Assembly: GCA_020845495.1 (NCBI GenBank)
Contig: JADLFM010000165.1
Location: 124,001-188,000 of the forward strand
Length of the DNA: 64,000 nt
Source: Chloroflexota bacterium
GTDB taxonomy: Bacteria > Chloroflexota > UBA6077 > JACCZL01
Direction of reading: 5' to 3'
The position numbers were made by a program, and so were the translations under genes. The notes beneath the pieces were generated by a model. That model was not told where the DNA came from. It searched no databases and saw only the letters and a program-made list of their open reading frames with translations. Within the stretch, counting starts at the first letter, position 1. Each line of letters starts with the position of its first letter. Below, in pieces: positions 29,589 to 38,616 of this stretch.

Positions 29589-30307
29589 TCGCCCCGCCCG
29601 TCCGAATCAAGACACTCACGATCGACGGCAAAGACGTCGGCGCCCGCGAGGACGAGTCGATCCTGGATGTCGCGCGTGAGAACGGCATCGCCATCCCGAC
29701 CCTCTGCGAATTGACGGGGCTCTCCATCGTGGGAGCCTGTCGACTCTGTCTGGTCGAGGTCGCGGGTACCTCGAAGCTACTCGCGGCCTGTGCGACGCGC
29801 GTCGAAGAGGGCATGGAGGTCACGACGGCCTCGGACCGGCTGGTCGAGTACCGCCGAATGATCCTCGAATTGCTGTTCGCCGAGGGTAACCACATCTGCT
29901 CGGTGTGCGTGGTGAACGGGCACTGCGGCCTCCAGGCGCTCGCCCAGCAGCACGGCGTCGACCATATTCGGTTCCCGTATCTGTATCAGCAGCGCTCCGT
30001 CGACGCCTCGCACGAGCGCTTCGTGATGGACCACAACCGCTGCATCCTCTGCACCCGCTGCGTCCGAGTCTGCGACGAGATTGAAGGTGCCCATACCTGG
30101 GACGTCTTCGGGCGCGGCACCGATGCGCGGATCATCAGCGACCTGAACGCGCCCTGGGGAGCATCGTCAACCTGCACGAGTTGCGGGAAGTGCGTCAACG
30201 TCTGCCCGACCGGCGCCCTCTTCGAGAAGGGCAAGGCGGTGGCCGAGATGGTGAAGCACCGTGAGTTCCTGCCGTACCTGGTGACGATGCGGGAGCGGCG
30301 GACATGA
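29585..30307 (+). CDS. hoxU: Hydrogenase diaphorase subunit HoxU (NuoG N-terminal-like)
   Basis: 240 residues; its ATG overlaps the hoxF stop by 4 bp. N-terminal 2Fe-2S ferredoxin domain ([21 protein letters not shown] in outline, last ligand in LLAACATRV), His-Cys 4Fe-4S segment ([17 protein letters not shown]), then two 4Fe-4S motifs [13 protein letters not shown] and [15 protein letters not shown]. It wires electrons from HoxF to HoxY. Ligands are complete. Confidence 0.94.
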   Translation: MIAPPVRIKTLTIDGKDVGAREDESILDVARENGIAIPTLCELTGLSIVGACRLCLVEVAGTSKLLAACATRVEEGMEVTTASDRLVEYRRMILELLFAEGNHICSVCVVNGHCGLQALAQQHGVDHIRFPYLYQQRSVDASHERFVMDHNRCILCTRCVRVCDEIEGAHTWDVFGRGTDARIISDLNAPWGASSTCTSCGKCVNVCPTGALFEKGKAVAEMVKHREFLPYLVTMRERRT

Positions 30308-30987
30308 GCGGCGCGTTACACCCGAACGTGCCAGGTGGCAACAGACAGACGGAGGTGCCCTCAACAGCCTCGGGCGCTGCCCTCGGCCTTACCGTGGATG
30401 GACAGCCCTCGACTGAGGCGGCATCACCCGAGACGGCGCCGGGCGAGGTCGTCCGCCGCAAGGTCCGCGCGGCGACCGTCTGGCTGGACGGGTGCTCTGG
30501 CTGCCACATGTCGTTGCTCGACCTGGACGAGCGGCTGATCGAGCTTGCGCGGCACGTGGAGATGGTCCACACCCCGCTGATCGACCTGAAGGAGTACCCG
30601 GCCGACGTCGACGTTGCCCTCGTCGAGGGCGCCGTCGCGACGACCGGCGACCTGGAGAAGATCCGAAAGGTCCGCGCGCACACCAGGATCCTGGTCGCAT
30701 TCGGTGACTGCGCGGTGACGGGCAACGTCCCGTCGATGCGGAATCGCTTCGGGCCGGGGCCGACGCTCGCGCGGAGCTACCTCGAAGCCACGAACCGTGT
30801 GCCGAGCGTACCGGCCGAGATCGTGCCGGCCCTCCTGCCAATCGTCACGCCGGTCCATGAAGTCGTCCCGGTGGATGTGTACCTCCAGGGCTGCCCGCCT
30901 CCGGCCGACGTCATCTTCACCCTGCTGATGGACCTGATAGCCGGCCGGACACCTGACCTGACTGCGCAGACGCGCTTCGGACGTTGA
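30304..30987 (+). CDS. hoxY: NiFe hydrogenase small subunit HoxY
   Basis: 227 residues, ATGA overlap with hoxU. The proximal 4Fe-4S cluster ligands are in [32 protein letters not shown] and [11 protein letters not shown]. The first 50 or so residues before the conserved core are Pro/Ser/Thr/Ala-rich and look unstructured, making it longer than usual HoxY proteins (about 180). An internal start is possible, but none with a ribosome site stands out. It pairs with HoxH; the 113-bp gap to hoxH holds a palindromic element. Confidence 0.93.
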   Translation: MSGALHPNVPGGNRQTEVPSTASGAALGLTVDGQPSTEAASPETAPGEVVRRKVRAATVWLDGCSGCHMSLLDLDERLIELARHVEMVHTPLIDLKEYPADVDVALVEGAVATTGDLEKIRKVRAHTRILVAFGDCAVTGNVPSMRNRFGPGPTLARSYLEATNRVPSVPAEIVPALLPIVTPVHEVVPVDVYLQGCPPPADVIFTLLMDLIAGRTPDLTAQTRFGR

Positions 30988-30996
30988 CCACTCGAG

Positions 30997-31087
30997 AGTA
31001 GGGAGCCGGGAGTTGGAAGCGAAACGAGAGCGTTGAGAGCCACTCGCCACTCACCCCCTCGCTGCTTTCGACTCCCGCTTCGCTACT
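30997..31087. repeat. 91-bp imperfect palindrome between hoxY and hoxH
   Basis: Left arm 30997-31020 (AGTAGGGAGCCGGGAGTT...) and right arm 31064-31087 match as inverted copies over 24 nt with about five differences, including a near-perfect CGGGAGTTGGAA / TTTCGACTCCCG core. It could fold in the hox mRNA between the two hydrogenase subunit genes. Confidence 0.65.
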
Positions 31088-31100
31088 GGAGCGGAGGACC

Positions 31101-32525
31101 ATGGCTCAGACAATCACGATCGATCCGGTGACCCGGATCGAGGGGCACGCCAAGATCACCTTGCAGCTCGACGACCGGGGGGCGGTGCAGGACGCGAAGT
31201 TCAGCATCACCCAGTTCCGGGGCTTCGAGAAGCTCTGTGAGGGCCGGCCCTTCCACGAGATGCCCTCGCTGATGGCGCGGATCTGCGGGATCTGCCCGGT
31301 CAGCCACTTGATCGCGTCGGCAAAGGCCGGCGACGACCTCCTGGCGGTGCAGATCCCGCCGACGGCCGTCACGCTGCGCAAGATCCTGAATCTTGCCCAG
31401 ATCGTCCAGTCGCACGCGCTCAGCTTCTTCTACCTGGCTTCGCCAGACTTCCTGCTCGGGCTGGATTCAGACCCGGCGACCCGGAACATCTTCGGGCTGA
31501 TCGAGAGCCATCCGGATCTCGCCCGCGACGGCATCCGCTTGCGGGCGTTCGGGCAGAAGACGATCGAGATCCTGGCCGGCAAGCGTATCCACCCTGCCTG
31601 GGTCGTGCCGGGCGGGGTGAGCGAGCCGCTCAGCGCCGAGAAGCGCGACGCCATCCTGGCGATGATCCCTGAGGCGCTCACGATCGTCGAGCGGACGCTG
31701 CCGCTCTTCACGCGCATGTTCGAGCAGTTCCCTGAAGAGGTACGCAGCTTCGGGAACTTCCCAAGCCTGTTCATGGGGATGGTGGACGACGAGGGTACCC
31801 TCGAGCACTACGACGGGCGCCTTCGGATCATCGACGAAACAGGGAAGACCCTCGTCGACCGGGTGCCGCCGGAGCGCTACCCGGACGTTATCGGCGAGTC
31901 GGTCGAGCCATGGAGCTACCTGAAGTCAGCCTACTACAAGCCGTTCGGCTATCCGGAGGGCATCTACCGCGTCGGCCCGCTCGCTCGGCTGAACGTCGCG
32001 ACCGGCGTCCGGACACCCCGCGCGAGCCAGGAGCTGGCCGAGTTTCGCCAGCTCGCACGCGGGCCGGTGCTCAGTTCGTTTTACTATCACTACGCTCGGC
32101 TGATCGAGATCCTGTACGGCATCGAGCGGATCGAGCAACTCTTGAACGAGCCGGACATCCTGAGCGCGCACGTCCGCGCGCATGCGTCGCCGAACCGGAG
32201 CGAGGGCATCGGCATCGCCGAGGCGCCGCGCGGCACGCTGCTCCATCACTACCGGATCGACGACGATGGCTTGATGGTCTGGGCAAACCTGATCATCGCG
32301 ACCGGCCACAACAACCTGGCGATGAATCGAGGGGTGCTCCAGGTGGCCCGTCAGTTCGTCGACGGCGAGCGGCTCGAAGAGGGGATGCTGAACCGGGTCG
32401 AGGCCGTGATCCGGGCCTTCGACCCGTGCCTGTCCTGCTCGACGCACGCGGCCGGTCAGATGCCGCTGAAGCTCGAACTGCACGCGCCCGACGGCACCGT
32501 GCTCGACACCTTGACGCGAGGCTGA
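31101..32525 (+). CDS. hoxH: NiFe hydrogenase large subunit HoxH (group 3d-like)
   Basis: 474 residues, ATG with GGAGCGGAGG upstream. The Ni-Fe site ligands are in [10 protein letters not shown] and DPCLSCSTH, with RIEGHAKI near the start. Twenty-five residues follow the last His, so a C-terminal peptide must be cut off after nickel insertion; the next gene encodes a suitable protease. With HoxEFUY this makes a soluble NAD-linked bidirectional hydrogenase. It can oxidise H2 or dump electrons as H2 when fermentative reductant builds up, for instance from the PFOR encoded upstream. Confidence 0.96.
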   Translation: MAQTITIDPVTRIEGHAKITLQLDDRGAVQDAKFSITQFRGFEKLCEGRPFHEMPSLMARICGICPVSHLIASAKAGDDLLAVQIPPTAVTLRKILNLAQIVQSHALSFFYLASPDFLLGLDSDPATRNIFGLIESHPDLARDGIRLRAFGQKTIEILAGKRIHPAWVVPGGVSEPLSAEKRDAILAMIPEALTIVERTLPLFTRMFEQFPEEVRSFGNFPSLFMGMVDDEGTLEHYDGRLRIIDETGKTLVDRVPPERYPDVIGESVEPWSYLKSAYYKPFGYPEGIYRVGPLARLNVATGVRTPRASQELAEFRQLARGPVLSSFYYHYARLIEILYGIERIEQLLNEPDILSAHVRAHASPNRSEGIGIAEAPRGTLLHHYRIDDDGLMVWANLIIATGHNNLAMNRGVLQVARQFVDGERLEEGMLNRVEAVIRAFDPCLSCSTHAAGQMPLKLELHAPDGTVLDTLTRG

Positions 32526-32528
32526 GAC

Positions 32529-33140
32529 GTGACAGACGGCGGCTCGGCCGGTCCGTTGGCGATCGGTTACGGCAACCCGCTGCGGGGCGACGACGGGCTC
32601 GGCTGGCACGTCGCGCGGGCGCTCGATGCGATGGTCGGGTCCGAGGCGGTGGGTGGGTCCGAGGAGGCGGTCGGGTCCGGGTTGGCGACCGTTCTCGCCT
32701 GTCACCAGTTGACCCCGGAACTGGCTGAGTCGATCGCCCGGGCGAGACTGGTGGTCTTCGTGGACGCACGGGCGGGCGGTATGCCAGGGCGTGTCGAGGC
32801 CAGGCCCGTCGACGACGAGGCGGCGCCGGCGGGAGGCTGGGCGTTCTCGCATCACGTCACACCCGCGCTCCTGCTCGCCGCCGCTGCGTACCTGTTCGGC
32901 AGCCGGCCGGCCGCGTATCTCGTGACCGTAGACGGAGCATCGTTCGAGTGCGGCTCGGAGCTATCTGCGCCGGTCGCCGCGGCCGTGCCGCTGGTCGTCG
33001 AGCGTGTCCGCGAGTTGCTTGGGCAGCGCGTGGACGGAGCGCGATTGGGGCACGTCAGGTATCGACCTGGATGCGACGGTCGGCAGCCATGCTCGACGAA
33101 CGACGGCGATAACCCAGGCGCGGCGAGAGCCATGATGTGA
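32529..33140 (+). CDS. hoxW: Hydrogenase maturation protease (M52, HoxW-like)
   Basis: 203 residues, GTG start 3 bp after the hoxH stop. The family marks are AIGYGNPLRGDDGLGWHVA (nickel-sensing acid), VFVDARAGG and the His-containing SHHVTPALLL. It removes the C-terminal peptide of HoxH once nickel is in place. Residues about 38-52 contain short VGGSEE/VGSG repeats, an insertion that looks like slippage. The last 35 residues (after LLGQRVDGARLG) are low-complexity and lie outside the family length. Confidence 0.88.
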   Translation: MTDGGSAGPLAIGYGNPLRGDDGLGWHVARALDAMVGSEAVGGSEEAVGSGLATVLACHQLTPELAESIARARLVVFVDARAGGMPGRVEARPVDDEAAPAGGWAFSHHVTPALLLAAAAYLFGSRPAAYLVTVDGASFECGSELSAPVAAAVPLVVERVRELLGQRVDGARLGHVRYRPGCDGRQPCSTNDGDNPGAARAMM

Positions 33141-33264
33141 TGCCCGCGGCGGCTGGACGGGACTGGGGCGGCCATCGCGATCTCTGCATGGGCCGTTGCC
33201 ATGCCGGCTACCGGCATCTGCACCAGTGCTGCCCCATAGAGTCGAGGGTTTCCAGGAGTCTGGT

Positions 33265-33612
33265 ATGCACGAACTGGCGATGGTAGAAGCGGCGATAGGG
33301 CAACTGAGCGGTCTATTGATGGCGCGCGGGATCGACCGGGCGCTGTCAGTGCGGTTCCAACGGGGCAGCACGTTCTCCGAGGCGGCGCTGCGGCAAGCGT
33401 TCGCAATGACCACGGTCGGAACGCCGCTAGAGGGGGCTGACCTGCTGGTCGACGTGCAGGCCGTCTCGGCCGATTGCCGGTGCGGCGACGCACGCATCGT
33501 GACCGAGCACGACCTCGCCGGGCACATCTATGTCTGTCCAGCCTGTGGGACGATGCGCGAGATCGAGGAGGCTGAGGATCTGCGCATCGTCGAAGTGACC
33601 GTCCCCGGCTGA
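33265..33612 (+). CDS. hypA: Hydrogenase nickel-insertion protein HypA
   Basis: 115 residues; AGGAG before the ATG. It begins MHELAMVEA, with the His2/Glu3 nickel site of HypA. The zinc site shows CPACG for the second pair but C-R-C (ADCRCGD) where C-x-x-C is usual, a one-residue shortening. HypA passes nickel to HypB for the large subunit. HypB-F are not in this window, so the rest of the maturation set must be encoded elsewhere. Confidence 0.9.
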   Translation: MHELAMVEAAIGQLSGLLMARGIDRALSVRFQRGSTFSEAALRQAFAMTTVGTPLEGADLLVDVQAVSADCRCGDARIVTEHDLAGHIYVCPACGTMREIEEAEDLRIVEVTVPG

Positions 33613-34017
33613 CGGTGCGAACTGCCCGGCCGCCGTCAAGTGCCACTGTCGAGTGCCGCCGCCATCAGGCACGGTGTCTGAGTTGACGAATCTGTACGTC
33701 GTGGCATGCCGCGCGGTGGAACCGCCTTCCACGAGCACGCCGTAGATCGGCTCTCCCGAGCGGATACCTCACGATCTGTCTGCGCGATCTGCCTGGACGA
33801 TCTCGGCATGCGTGCCGATGCCGGGCGGCTTTTCTCAGGAACATCCAAGCTTTGCGGCCCACACTCCGAGAGGGGGCACGGTTGGGGCGCCGGCCAGATG
33901 TCGGTCAGTCATTGCAGATGTTCGTGGAACGTGTGATGTCCCCGCCCTGCCGATAGCTCCGAGGATGCAAGCACGCGGCTGAGTTGTCCCCGCTGGCGCC
34001 GCACGCAGGAGGTATCG
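33613..34017. other. Intergenic region, no gene supported
   Basis: 405 bp between hypA and the haem-binding gene. Open frames on either strand are short and lack family resemblance. CCTGCCGATAGCT near 33946-33958 looks in part like a sigma-28 -10 element but has no matching -35. Confidence 0.5.
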
Positions 34018-34542
34018 ATGTTACGGGTGATGAAGAGATCGCGAATCAAGCCGATGCTCAAGGGCCTGGGTATCGTGGGGGCGATGGGGCTTGTCGCGAT
34101 CCAGTTCATACCGTACGGACGTGACCATTCGAACCCGCCCGTCGTCGCGGAGCCAGCCTGGGCGAGCCCGCAAACCCGCGAACTGGCGGTCAAGGCGTGT
34201 TACGACTGTCACAGCAATCAGGTCACCTACCCCTGGTACACCAACATCGCTCCGGTGTCGTGGTTGGTCCAGCACGACGTCGAGGAGGGCCGGCGCGAGT
34301 TGAACTTCTCGGAGTGGAACCGCCCGCAGCGTGAGTCCCGGAACATGGCGCGAGAGGTCGAGCGCGGCGAGATGCCGGTGCCAATCTATCTGCTGATTCA
34401 TCCGGAGGCGCGGCTCAGCACCGATGAGAACGCGGCGCTCGTCGAGGGGTTGCGTGCGACGGTCGTCCAGAGCCCGCCGGGTGGCGTCTCGGCCGGCAGC
34501 GAGCAGCCGGGTGGGCGCGGAGAAGGTGAGAGGCGGCGCTGA
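34018..34542 (+). CDS. Haem-binding domain protein, membrane-anchored
   Basis: 174 residues, GGAGG before the ATG. A basic start and one hydrophobic helix (GLGIVGAMGLVAIQFI) anchor the protein outside the membrane. The domain that follows has the c-type haem motif CYDCH, then SNQVTYPWYTNIAPVSW and ELNFSEWN, the pattern of the haem-binding domain family (Haem_bd). Its C-terminal 30 residues are Gly/Arg-rich and lie outside the domain. It may act as an electron carrier or redox sensor. Cytochrome c maturation genes are not in view. A 16-bp tandem array begins just after its stop. Confidence 0.85.
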   Translation: MLRVMKRSRIKPMLKGLGIVGAMGLVAIQFIPYGRDHSNPPVVAEPAWASPQTRELAVKACYDCHSNQVTYPWYTNIAPVSWLVQHDVEEGRRELNFSEWNRPQRESRNMAREVERGEMPVPIYLLIHPEARLSTDENAALVEGLRATVVQSPPGGVSAGSEQPGGRGEGERRR

Positions 34543-34553
34543 GAAGCGACACG

Positions 34554-34632
34554 GCCGCCGGGAGGTACGGCCGCCGGGAGGTACGGCTGCCGGGAGGTAC
34601 GGCCGCCGGGTGGCACGCCGCCGGGTGGCACG
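34554..34632 (+). repeat. 16-bp tandem array, about five units
   Basis: Units start at 34554, 34570, 34586, 34602 and 34618: GCCGCCGGGAGGTACG twice, GCTGCCGGGAGGTACG, GCCGCCGGGTGGCACG, and a 15-bp CCGCCGGGTGGCACG. It begins 12 bp after the haem-binding gene stop. Confidence 0.93.
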
Positions 34633-34713
34633 CCGTTTGCGCCATCGTCCGGTACCAGGCGCACATGCCGGCTCGTAGCTTGACGCGTGGCATCGCCTGA
34701 AGGGGAGGTCACG

Positions 34714-35049
34714 ATGCGTGGCCACAACGCCGGCCAGGATGACGCCGGTAAGAACAAGCTCACCGTTCCTGTTGGCGGCACCGGCACGCCAATCACCGGC
34801 AGCCCACTCGGCACCGGCGAGGTGGACCCGTTCATGGCAGACGAGATTGGATTGCACATCGGGTCGGCTGGCGGGGGTCAGAGTGACGATCGGCCGAGCA
34901 GCCATCAGGCGAGTGGCCGCGAGCACGAAGCGCGCGAGCACGGTCAGCACGAGCATGCCCGGCACAAGAAGGGGCATCATGGCAAGCTGACCGGCAGCAA
35001 CCCCGACGCCCCGGGCTACGGACATCCGATCGGCGGCACGGATCGCTGA
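34714..35049 (+). CDS. Small disordered His-rich protein, unknown function
   Basis: 111 residues; GGGGAGGTC seven bases before the ATG at 34714 makes translation likely. No domain is recognised. The N-terminal half is Gly/Thr-rich (VPVGGTGTPITGSPLGTG); the second half is very hydrophilic with many His, Arg and Glu (REHEAREHGQHEHARHKKGH). No signal or membrane segment. The His-rich stretch could bind metal, which is only a guess. It ends in front of a strong hairpin. Confidence 0.5.
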   Translation: MRGHNAGQDDAGKNKLTVPVGGTGTPITGSPLGTGEVDPFMADEIGLHIGSAGGGQSDDRPSSHQASGREHEAREHGQHEHARHKKGHHGKLTGSNPDAPGYGHPIGGTDR

Positions 35050-35074
35050 CAGGGGACGGACTCTCGGAGGCGCT

Positions 35075-35110
35075 CGTCAGCCGCCACCCGAGTCAGGGTG
35101 GCGGCTGACG
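35075..35110. terminator. Perfect 15-bp hairpin between converging genes
   Basis: Arms 35075-35089 and 35096-35110 are exact complements (CGTCAGCCGCCACCC and its partner) with loop GAGTCA. It lies 26 bp after the His-rich gene and downstream of the minus-strand LysM gene. No T-run. Confidence 0.72.
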
Positions 35111-35202
35111 CAGGCATGGCGCGGCCAGCCCTGAGTGCAGCGCCGTCGTCTCGGCCGGCGACGCGCCAGGGCGCCGCATCGCGGATAGCCGTGTCGAGTG
35201 GG

Positions 35203-35703
35203 CTACTGCGGGATGCGCAGCACCTGGCCAGGGAAGATCAGGTTCGGGTTCGCGATCTGATGGCGGTTCGCCTCGAAGAGGCGGGGCCACTCGTTCGCAG
35301 CGCCATAGAAGTGGTTGGCAATCGCCGATAGGGTGTCGCCCGAGACGACCGTATACTGTGCGAACCCGTGGTACGGTGAGAGCAGGGCCGTCCCAAAGAC
35401 GATCGGTACCACGACCTTGGCCAGTTCGGTGCCGTCGCCCGACGCCGACTCCTCGAAGACTTCGAGCGTGCCTTGCGGCGTGGCCGGCGTGGTGCCCAGG
35501 GCGAGGGTGGCGTGGAAGTTCCCCCAGATGCCGGTGCCACCGACAGTGACCGAGCTCAGGACGAGTTGCGTGCCGTTCGCATCGCGGACACGGGCGCTGA
35601 TGACGCCCTCGAAGCCGGTGCCGACGCCACAGATCTCGACGGGATCGTCTACGAGATCGTGCGGCCGCGGCTGGCGGACGGAGATGGGTGGAAATCCGCT
35701 CAT
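35203..35703 (-). CDS. Gmad2-type immunoglobulin-like plus LysM protein
   Basis: 166 residues. Residues about 8-108 look like the Gmad2 bacterial Ig-like domain (VEICGVGTGFEGVISARVRD, then GNFHATLALG and LEVFEESASGDG). Residues about 115-165 are a LysM domain (QYTVVSGDTLSAIANHFYG ... NPNLIFPGQVLRIP) that binds peptidoglycan or chitin-like sugars. No signal peptide is seen at the chosen ATG, so export, if any, is non-classical or the start lies elsewhere. It probably acts at the cell wall. Confidence 0.85.
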   Translation of the reverse strand: MSGFPPISVRQPRPHDLVDDPVEICGVGTGFEGVISARVRDANGTQLVLSSVTVGGTGIWGNFHATLALGTTPATPQGTLEVFEESASGDGTELAKVVVPIVFGTALLSPYHGFAQYTVVSGDTLSAIANHFYGAANEWPRLFEANRHQIANPNLIFPGQVLRIPQ

Positions 35704-35770
35704 GCTACCCCTCCACGGCGTCCTTGCCGGCCAGCGTACGCCGCTCCGTGGAAACTGTCAACATGAGCGT

Positions 35771-36969
35771 AGTGTGGTAGCAGGGTCTTTCGATTGTCAT
35801 GAGGGCGTGAGGCCAAGGAGACGGAGGGCAGCGGCTGGTTGCCAGGCGGTGAGACGAAGCGCGGCGGCGATGTTGGTGTGGCCGGCGGTACGGAAGAGGG
35901 TGATGACGGTATTGCGAAGAGCGGCGAGCACCCGGGGAGTGACGCCAGAACGGACGCGGCAGACATCTTCACCGAAGGTCACGTTGCGGACGTAGTGGCG
36001 GCGATTCTCAATGCTCCAGTGACCGCGAACGAGGTGCAGCAGGCGGCGGGGTGGGGTCGTGCGCGGCAGGCTGGTGATGAACAGACGCGTCTCGGTGGTC
36101 GACATGCCGCGCCGGGTGACGATGCGTTGGAGTTGGGCGACGACCCGGGCACCAGGCCAGGCGAGGTAGTCAGTCAGCGCGTCGGACGCCTGGAGCAGGC
36201 GAACCTCGTGGCGTTCGCCGTGTCGGTCGCGCTCACTGGCCGTGACCGGCTGGACGCCGGGCGGCAGATCATCGAAGAAGAACTGGATGTCACGCGCAAC
36301 CGACGCCTGATTCCCTCTGCACCGTGAAAAGGTAGTCCCCGCCAGCCGCGATGATCTGGGCGCTCAGCGCCCGCTGGCAGTAGAGCGCCTCACCAGTGAC
36401 GACGCACCCAGCAAGCGGCACTTCGGCTAGCAGGGCCGGAGCGACGGTGAGTTCGACCGCATGCGGGCCATCCTGCTCGAACCGGACCCCCCGCTTGGGC
36501 CAGCACGGCCCCCACCCGATCGGCGTACACGGCCACCAACCGCGCGCCGGGCAACGCTTCGCCGTGAATCCCGCGCAGCCCCTTGCCATCAATGGCCACG
36601 CGATCGACGCGCGCGCCACCCTGCGCCTCGCCCCACCGCGCCAGTGCCGCTTCAAACGCCGTCACGTCAAGCGTCTGGAACACCTCGTGCAGCGTCGAGA
36701 CCGCTGGCGTCCGCTCGCGCGTGAACCCAAGCCCACTGATGACCTCGGCTGACTGGAGCCGGCCCCGTTCGGCCATCGCGTACAAACTCCGCGCTCCGCT
36801 CAGCGTCGCCAGCCCCAACACTGCCGCAATGGGTGCAGTCGACCATGCCGCGACCTCCGATCCGGCACCTCTGCAAACGCCGCCAGCAATCCTCGCCCCA
36901 ACTCTTCCTGTTTCATGCCCCTCCTGTACTCCATAAGAAGACATAATCAGAAGACCCTGAGTGTGGTAG
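35771..36969. mobile_element. ISAs1-family insertion sequence with 10-bp target duplication
   Basis: The element spans 35781-36959 (1179 bp). Ends are inverted: CAGGGTCTTTCGATT at the left and the complement of CAGGGTCTTCTGATT at the right, 13 of 15 identical. AGTGTGGTAG occurs directly outside both ends (35771-35780 and 36960-36969), a perfect 10-bp target-site duplication, within the usual range for this family. The only gene inside is a frameshifted transposase on the minus strand. The IS landed directly beside the terminator hairpin of the downstream sulfatase gene. Confidence 0.93.
35797..36934 (-). pseudogene. ISAs1-family transposase, broken by three frameshifts
   Basis: Read from 36934 downward, the N-terminus (LAAFAEVPDRRSRHGRLHPL) shifts frame near 36826 to GLATLSGARSLYAMAERG. 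A second shift at the C6 run 36487-36492 leads to GVRFEQDGPHAVELT and GDYLFTVQ. A third near 36316 is needed to reach GNQASVARDIQFFF and the end GHWSIENRRHYVRNVTFGED. Restoring each by one base gives a nearly full transposase with the expected DDE-region phrases (VAIDGKGLRG, VVTGEALYCQ, HWSIEN). So the copy cannot make transposase as it stands unless these are sequencing errors. Confidence 0.88.
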
Positions 36970-37009
36970 TGCGGCGCATGTGGGCAGGCTCGCCCACATG
37001 CGCCGCACT
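36968..37009 (-). terminator. Perfect 18-bp hairpin after the sulfatase gene
   Basis: Arms 36968-36985 and 36992-37009 are exact complements around AGGCTC, 17 bp downstream of the sulfatase stop on the minus strand. Two bases of its outer arm are also the last bases of the IS target duplication. No T-run. Confidence 0.78.
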
Positions 37010-37025
37010 CGACCCGGAATCCGTA

Positions 37026-38540
37026 TTAGCTGTCTTTCTCGGCGGTGTGGCCCATGCCAGTGCCCCAGGACGGGACCGTTTCGAGGGGGTGGAATGCAGT
37101 CTGGCCCTTGCCGCCGGGGCCGACCAGGTTCACCTGTCCGCGTGAGCTGACCGGCTCGCGGCTCCCGTCGCGGCGCGGATCCGCCCAGCGCACGAACCAC
37201 TCGTCGAGGCGCGCCTTCATCGGCGCCACCACCTGCCCGCTCCCCGGCTCGTCGTACAGGTTGCGCCGCTCGTCTGGGTCTTCCTGGAGGTCGAACAATT
37301 CGTGCGGGCCGTAGGGGTAGCGATGCACGTACTTCCAGGTCTTCGAGCGGATCATCCTGACCGGCCCGTACTCGTCAAACACCACGATGCTTTCACGGTC
37401 ACCTGAGTCATCGGCCGGCTCGCCGGCCAGTAGACCCGCGAAGCTTGCGCCGGGCAGGCCCGCCGCGTCCGGGTCGGATAGCCCCACCCAGTCGAGGAGG
37501 GTTGGGCGGACATCGTAGCCGCTCACCAACTCGTCGCAAACCACCCCGGCCGGCACTCGCCCTGGCTGCATCCAGATGGCCGGGACTTTGACCGAGGTGT
37601 CGTACATGTTCATCGGGAAGGTGTTGCCCTTGCCCCAGATGCCGTGATGGCCGCAATTGAAGCCGTTATCGCTGAGGTAGACCACGAGCGTGCTCTCGAG
37701 CAGGCCCGTCTCCTCGAGCCGCCCGATGATTCGCCCGATCTCGGCGTCCATCGCGGTCACGGCCGCGAAGTACCCCTTCAGATACTCGCGAGGCGGGATC
37801 TCCTCATACGGTTGATGCTTCCGCTTCGAGAACATGTAGCTGATGCCGAAGTTCGAGTCGTAGGCCCCGGGGTGCTTCGGCTCCTGGGGGCAGGACTCGA
37901 AGGAGCAGTCGTCGTAGGACGCGACGATCTCCTCGGGGTGCTGGTCGAGCCAGGGGCTATGCGGCGCCGTGAAGTGGATGCTGCTATAGAACGGCTCATC
38001 CGAGCCCATCTGCCCGTCGATGAACGCGAGCGCATCGTCGGCGATCAGGGTGCTGATGTAGCCCTTCGCGCCGAAAGTGGTGCCATCGCCTCGGATCATT
38101 TCGGGGTCGTAGAACGGTCCGGCCCCGGCCTGGATGGTCAACCAGTGAGAGAAGCTCTTCTGCGGGGTGTTGCTGGAGCCCAGATGCCACTTGCCACTCA
38201 GCCCGCAGGTGTAGCCGTTCGCCGCCAGCACGTCCGTGTACGCTGAGAGACCGGCCAGGTACTCGATCGGCGTGTCGTCGTGGAGGTTGCTATTGCCGGC
38301 CCGGATCCAGTCGTGGACACCATGCGAGGAGGGGATGCGCCCGGTCAGCAGGGACGCTCGCGCGGGGGAGCAGACCGGCGAGGCGCAGAAGAAACTGGCG
38401 AAGCGTGTGCCGCGCTCGGCCATCCGGTCGAGGTTTGGGGTCCGGATCTCCGGGTTCCCGGCGCAGCCCATCCCCCAGGGACCGTGATCGTCAGAGAGGA
38501 TGAACACGACGTTGGGGTGACTCGGATCGCGACTGGCCAC
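37026..38540 (-). CDS. Type I sulfatase (formylglycine-dependent), second copy
   Basis: 504 residues from a GTG at 38540 with ACGGAGGCG upstream; an ATG at 38582 is in frame but lacks such a site. The motifs are FILSDDHGPWGMGC (metal site), SPVCSPARASLLTGR with Cys57 as the formylglycine precursor (C-x-P-x-R), GLSGKWHLG and a late LSDNGFNCGHHG metal/substrate motif. It is not a close copy of the first sulfatase, so a different substrate is likely. There is no signal peptide. The gene ends at a strong hairpin with an IS just beyond it. Confidence 0.92.
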   Translation of the reverse strand: MASRDPSHPNVVFILSDDHGPWGMGCAGNPEIRTPNLDRMAERGTRFASFFCASPVCSPARASLLTGRIPSSHGVHDWIRAGNSNLHDDTPIEYLAGLSAYTDVLAANGYTCGLSGKWHLGSSNTPQKSFSHWLTIQAGAGPFYDPEMIRGDGTTFGAKGYISTLIADDALAFIDGQMGSDEPFYSSIHFTAPHSPWLDQHPEEIVASYDDCSFESCPQEPKHPGAYDSNFGISYMFSKRKHQPYEEIPPREYLKGYFAAVTAMDAEIGRIIGRLEETGLLESTLVVYLSDNGFNCGHHGIWGKGNTFPMNMYDTSVKVPAIWMQPGRVPAGVVCDELVSGYDVRPTLLDWVGLSDPDAAGLPGASFAGLLAGEPADDSGDRESIVVFDEYGPVRMIRSKTWKYVHRYPYGPHELFDLQEDPDERRNLYDEPGSGQVVAPMKARLDEWFVRWADPRRDGSREPVSSRGQVNLVGPGGKGQTAFHPLETVPSWGTGMGHTAEKDS

Positions 38541-38616
38541 GACGCCTCCGTTGCCTATGGTTCGGCGAGGCGATGGTAGCACGGCCCGTCAGCCCCCGAC
38601 GAGCAGCCCTCGCCCG

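Noticed and set aside
33706..33936. 76-residue Cys-containing open frame after hypA
   Set aside because: No ribosome site, no family resemblance, irregular composition.
33946..33958. Sigma-28 promoter before the haem-binding gene
   Set aside because: GCCGATAG is one base off and no -35 match is seen; chance is likely.
36290..36944. Two separate hypothetical genes
   Set aside because: They are frame-shifted pieces of one ISAs1 transposase.
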